Source of the DNA: Pantoea rwandensis
GTDB taxonomy: Bacteria; Pseudomonadota; Gammaproteobacteria; Enterobacterales; Enterobacteriaceae
DNA: 34,775 bases
Assembly (NCBI RefSeq): GCF_002095475.1
Contig: NZ_MLFR01000046.1
Location: 1-34,775, forward strand
Direction of reading: 5' to 3'
Shown: piece by piece, positions 33,288-34,775 of the stretch
Position numbering within the stretch: the first letter of the stretch is position 1
How the letters are laid out: every line of letters starts with the position of its first letter
Made by a program: the position numbers and the translations under genes
Notes under the pieces: generated by a model
The model's input: the letters and a program-made list of their open reading frames with translations, nothing else
Told to the model about the DNA's origin: nothing
Database searches by the model: none

Positions 33288-33626
33288 TTAATCATCGCTA
33301 TCGCTAAAGTCTTCAACTGTATCCATCTGCGGCTTGCCGCCAGACAATGTGTGGAAGCGCTTTGGACGTTTGATGCGTGCGGTGTATTTCGACCAGACAC
33401 GTTCAGCTTCCGTTTGCGGCTCACGAAGACCACGACATACTTCTAAGAACGAACGCTCTTCTTCAGTGGTGGGCTCACGCTTGGCAAGGTCCAGCTCGTT
33501 AAAGGCGTATCCGTGGCGTTCCAGAAGCTGAGCTTCTTTAATGGTGAAATCACCATGACGCGAAAAACCACGTGGGTAATGTTTGTTATCAAAGAAACGA
33601 TTTGTTGTTGCGAAGCTATTCGCCAT
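33288..33626 (-). CDS. maoP: Macrodomain Ori organisation protein MaoP
   Basis: A 112-residue protein (YifE) nearly identical to E. coli MaoP in the segments FDNKHYPRGFSRHGDFTIK and TARIKRPKRFHTLSGGKPQ, ending in the acidic DFSDSDD. In E. coli it acts with the nearby site maoS to organise the chromosomal Ori macrodomain. Its presence next to hdfR and trpT shows that this window lies in the origin-proximal region. Confidence 0.95.
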   Translation of the reverse strand: MANSFATTNRFFDNKHYPRGFSRHGDFTIKEAQLLERHGYAFNELDLAKREPTTEEERSFLEVCRGLREPQTEAERVWSKYTARIKRPKRFHTLSGGKPQMDTVEDFSDSDD

Positions 33627-33686
33627 TTTACACGCTCCCGACTCTCATATGGCCGTGCTATTTATGGCGCGGAGTATTAGATAGGC

Positions 33687-33715
33687 TTGACAGAGTGTAA
33701 AACAAAACATTTAAA
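33687..33715 (+). promoter_or_regulatory. Candidate hdfR promoter
   Basis: TTGACA (33687-33692, perfect -35) and TTTAAA (33710-33715) are spaced 17 bases. The start would be about 26 bases before the hdfR GTG. The same gap must hold the maoP promoter on the other strand and, by analogy with E. coli, is where a maoS-like site should be sought. Confidence 0.5.
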
Positions 33716-33747
33716 TCAGTACGACAAACAATTTTTGGGAGAATGCT

Positions 33748-34569
33748 GTGGATACGGAATTACTGAAAACTTTCCTCGAAGTGAGCCGAACGCGCCATTT
33801 CGGGCGTGCTGCTGAAGCGCTTTACCTCACGCAATCTGCCGTTAGTTTTCGCATTCGCCAGCTGGAAAATCAGCTCGGCGTAAACCTTTTTACTCGTCAT
33901 CGTAATAATATCCGCCTGACTTCTGCAGGTGAGCGTTTATTACCCTATGCAGAGAGTTTGATGAGTACCTGGCTGATGGCCAAAAAGGAAGTTTCACACA
34001 CTCAGCAGCACCACGAGCTTTCAATAGGCGCCAGCGCATCACTGTGGGAAGCGTACCTAACCCCTTGGTTAAAAACGCTTTATGAAAACCGCGAGAGTCT
34101 TCATCTTGAAGCCCGTATCGCACAACGGCATTTGTTAGTAAAGCAGCTACATGAACGTCAGTTGGATCTTTTGATCACGACCGAAGCGCCAAAAATGGAT
34201 GAATTAACCAGCCAGCAGATTGGTCATATTTCACTCGCCCTCTTCCGTGCGCGCAAGACCGAGAAACGTGAAAAATACGATTACATTAAACTGGAATGGG
34301 GGGCGGATTTTCATCAACACCAAAGTTATTTGTCCAGTGATGATGTGCCAGTATTGACCACAACTTCAGCGCATGTGACGCGGGAATTACTGCACACTAC
34401 TGGTGCTTGCGCGTTTTTGCCGGATTCATGGCACAGCATTTATAGTGATTTAATGGTTATTCCAGATACACCTGTTGCCGTTCGGCCACTATATGCGGTG
34501 TGGCTGCAGAATAGCGATCAACAAGCGCATATCCGTCAGCTGCTTAAATATCCAGTTTTGACACAATAA
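33748..34569 (+). CDS. hdfR: LysR family regulator HdfR
   Basis: A 273-residue LysR regulator. The first 60 residues (start MDTELLKTFLEVSRTRHFGR, then AAEALYLTQSAVSFRIRQLE) are nearly identical to E. coli HdfR (279), which represses the flagellar master operon flhDC and activates gltBD. It uses a GTG start with GGGAG six bases upstream, and the E. coli alignment begins at this residue. The C-terminal effector domain is more diverged. It is divergent from maoP and convergent with tRNA-Trp, as in E. coli. Confidence 0.93.
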   Translation: MDTELLKTFLEVSRTRHFGRAAEALYLTQSAVSFRIRQLENQLGVNLFTRHRNNIRLTSAGERLLPYAESLMSTWLMAKKEVSHTQQHHELSIGASASLWEAYLTPWLKTLYENRESLHLEARIAQRHLLVKQLHERQLDLLITTEAPKMDELTSQQIGHISLALFRARKTEKREKYDYIKLEWGADFHQHQSYLSSDDVPVLTTTSAHVTRELLHTTGACAFLPDSWHSIYSDLMVIPDTPVAVRPLYAVWLQNSDQQAHIRQLLKYPVLTQ

Positions 34570-34619
34570 AGAAGTAAACGAGAGGGGTTTGAGTGGATTA
34601 ACGTGAAGCTCAGACTCTT

Positions 34620-34653
34620 TTCAGCACAGTATTGCCGGTTTAATGCTGAATTT
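34620..34653 (+). terminator. Weak hdfR terminator candidate
   Basis: TTCAGCA (34620-34626) pairs with TGCTGAA (34644-34650), followed by TTT. The loop is 17 bases and the T-run is short. Confidence 0.3.
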
Positions 34654-34658
34654 AAAGC

Positions 34659-34688
34659 AAAAAAAATCCTTTGCCGAAGCAAAGGATT
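34659..34688 (-). terminator. Terminator after tRNA-Trp
   Basis: On the minus strand AATCCTTTGC-TTCG-GCAAAGGATT is followed by TTTTTT. It begins seven bases after the CCA end and should end the stable-RNA transcript coming from the right. Confidence 0.92.
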
Positions 34689-34694
34689 GTTTTC

Positions 34695-34770
<76 letters not shown>

Positions 34771-34775
34771 AAATA

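Overview
The window is a 34.8 kb chromosomal segment of an enterobacterium, most likely Erwiniaceae close to Pantoea. This rests on near-E. coli-like ilv, yifB, maoP, hdfR and trpT genes, intergenic arrays of short palindromes, and a gene order unlike E. coli. No phage, plasmid, insertion sequence or CRISPR array is visible. The taxonomic call is inference from sequence character, not from a search.

Positions 1-8873 hold one leftward operon: dgcN-like (broken by a one-base deletion), dgcA-like epimerase, a GsiA/B/C/D-type peptide ABC importer, and a self-cleaving P1-family aminopeptidase. Together they read as an uptake and catabolism route for peptides carrying D-glutamate or other unusual residues. 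Composite palindromic repeats lie between the binding-protein gene and the permease genes, and again after the operon.

Positions 8874-10832 carry an unlisted 25-codon gene resembling the small protein AzuC, the manganese exporter gene mntP, a MntR-type operator, and a divergent small two-helix membrane protein. A 530-base leader region with strong hairpins and a CRP-like site precedes mqo. Positions 10833-17061 hold mqo (malate:quinone oxidoreductase), a HigBA toxin-antitoxin pair with its palindromic operators, a LysE-type exporter divergent from a MocR-type regulator, a glutathione transferase and a PhzF-family protein.

Positions 17281-21722 hold an SDR oxidoreductase divergent from yhjC, then yhjD and yhjE in the E. 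coli order. The 600-base gap after yhjE contains an 11-copy, 26-base minisatellite between copies of the palindromic repeat.

Positions 22271-31409 are the complete isoleucine-valine locus: ilvC divergent from its regulator ilvY, and the ilvLG-M-E-D-A operon with leader peptide, attenuator and an intact ilvG. Positions 31737-34770 carry yifB, maoP, hdfR and tRNA-Trp, the arrangement found next to a ribosomal RNA operon near the replication origin in E. coli.
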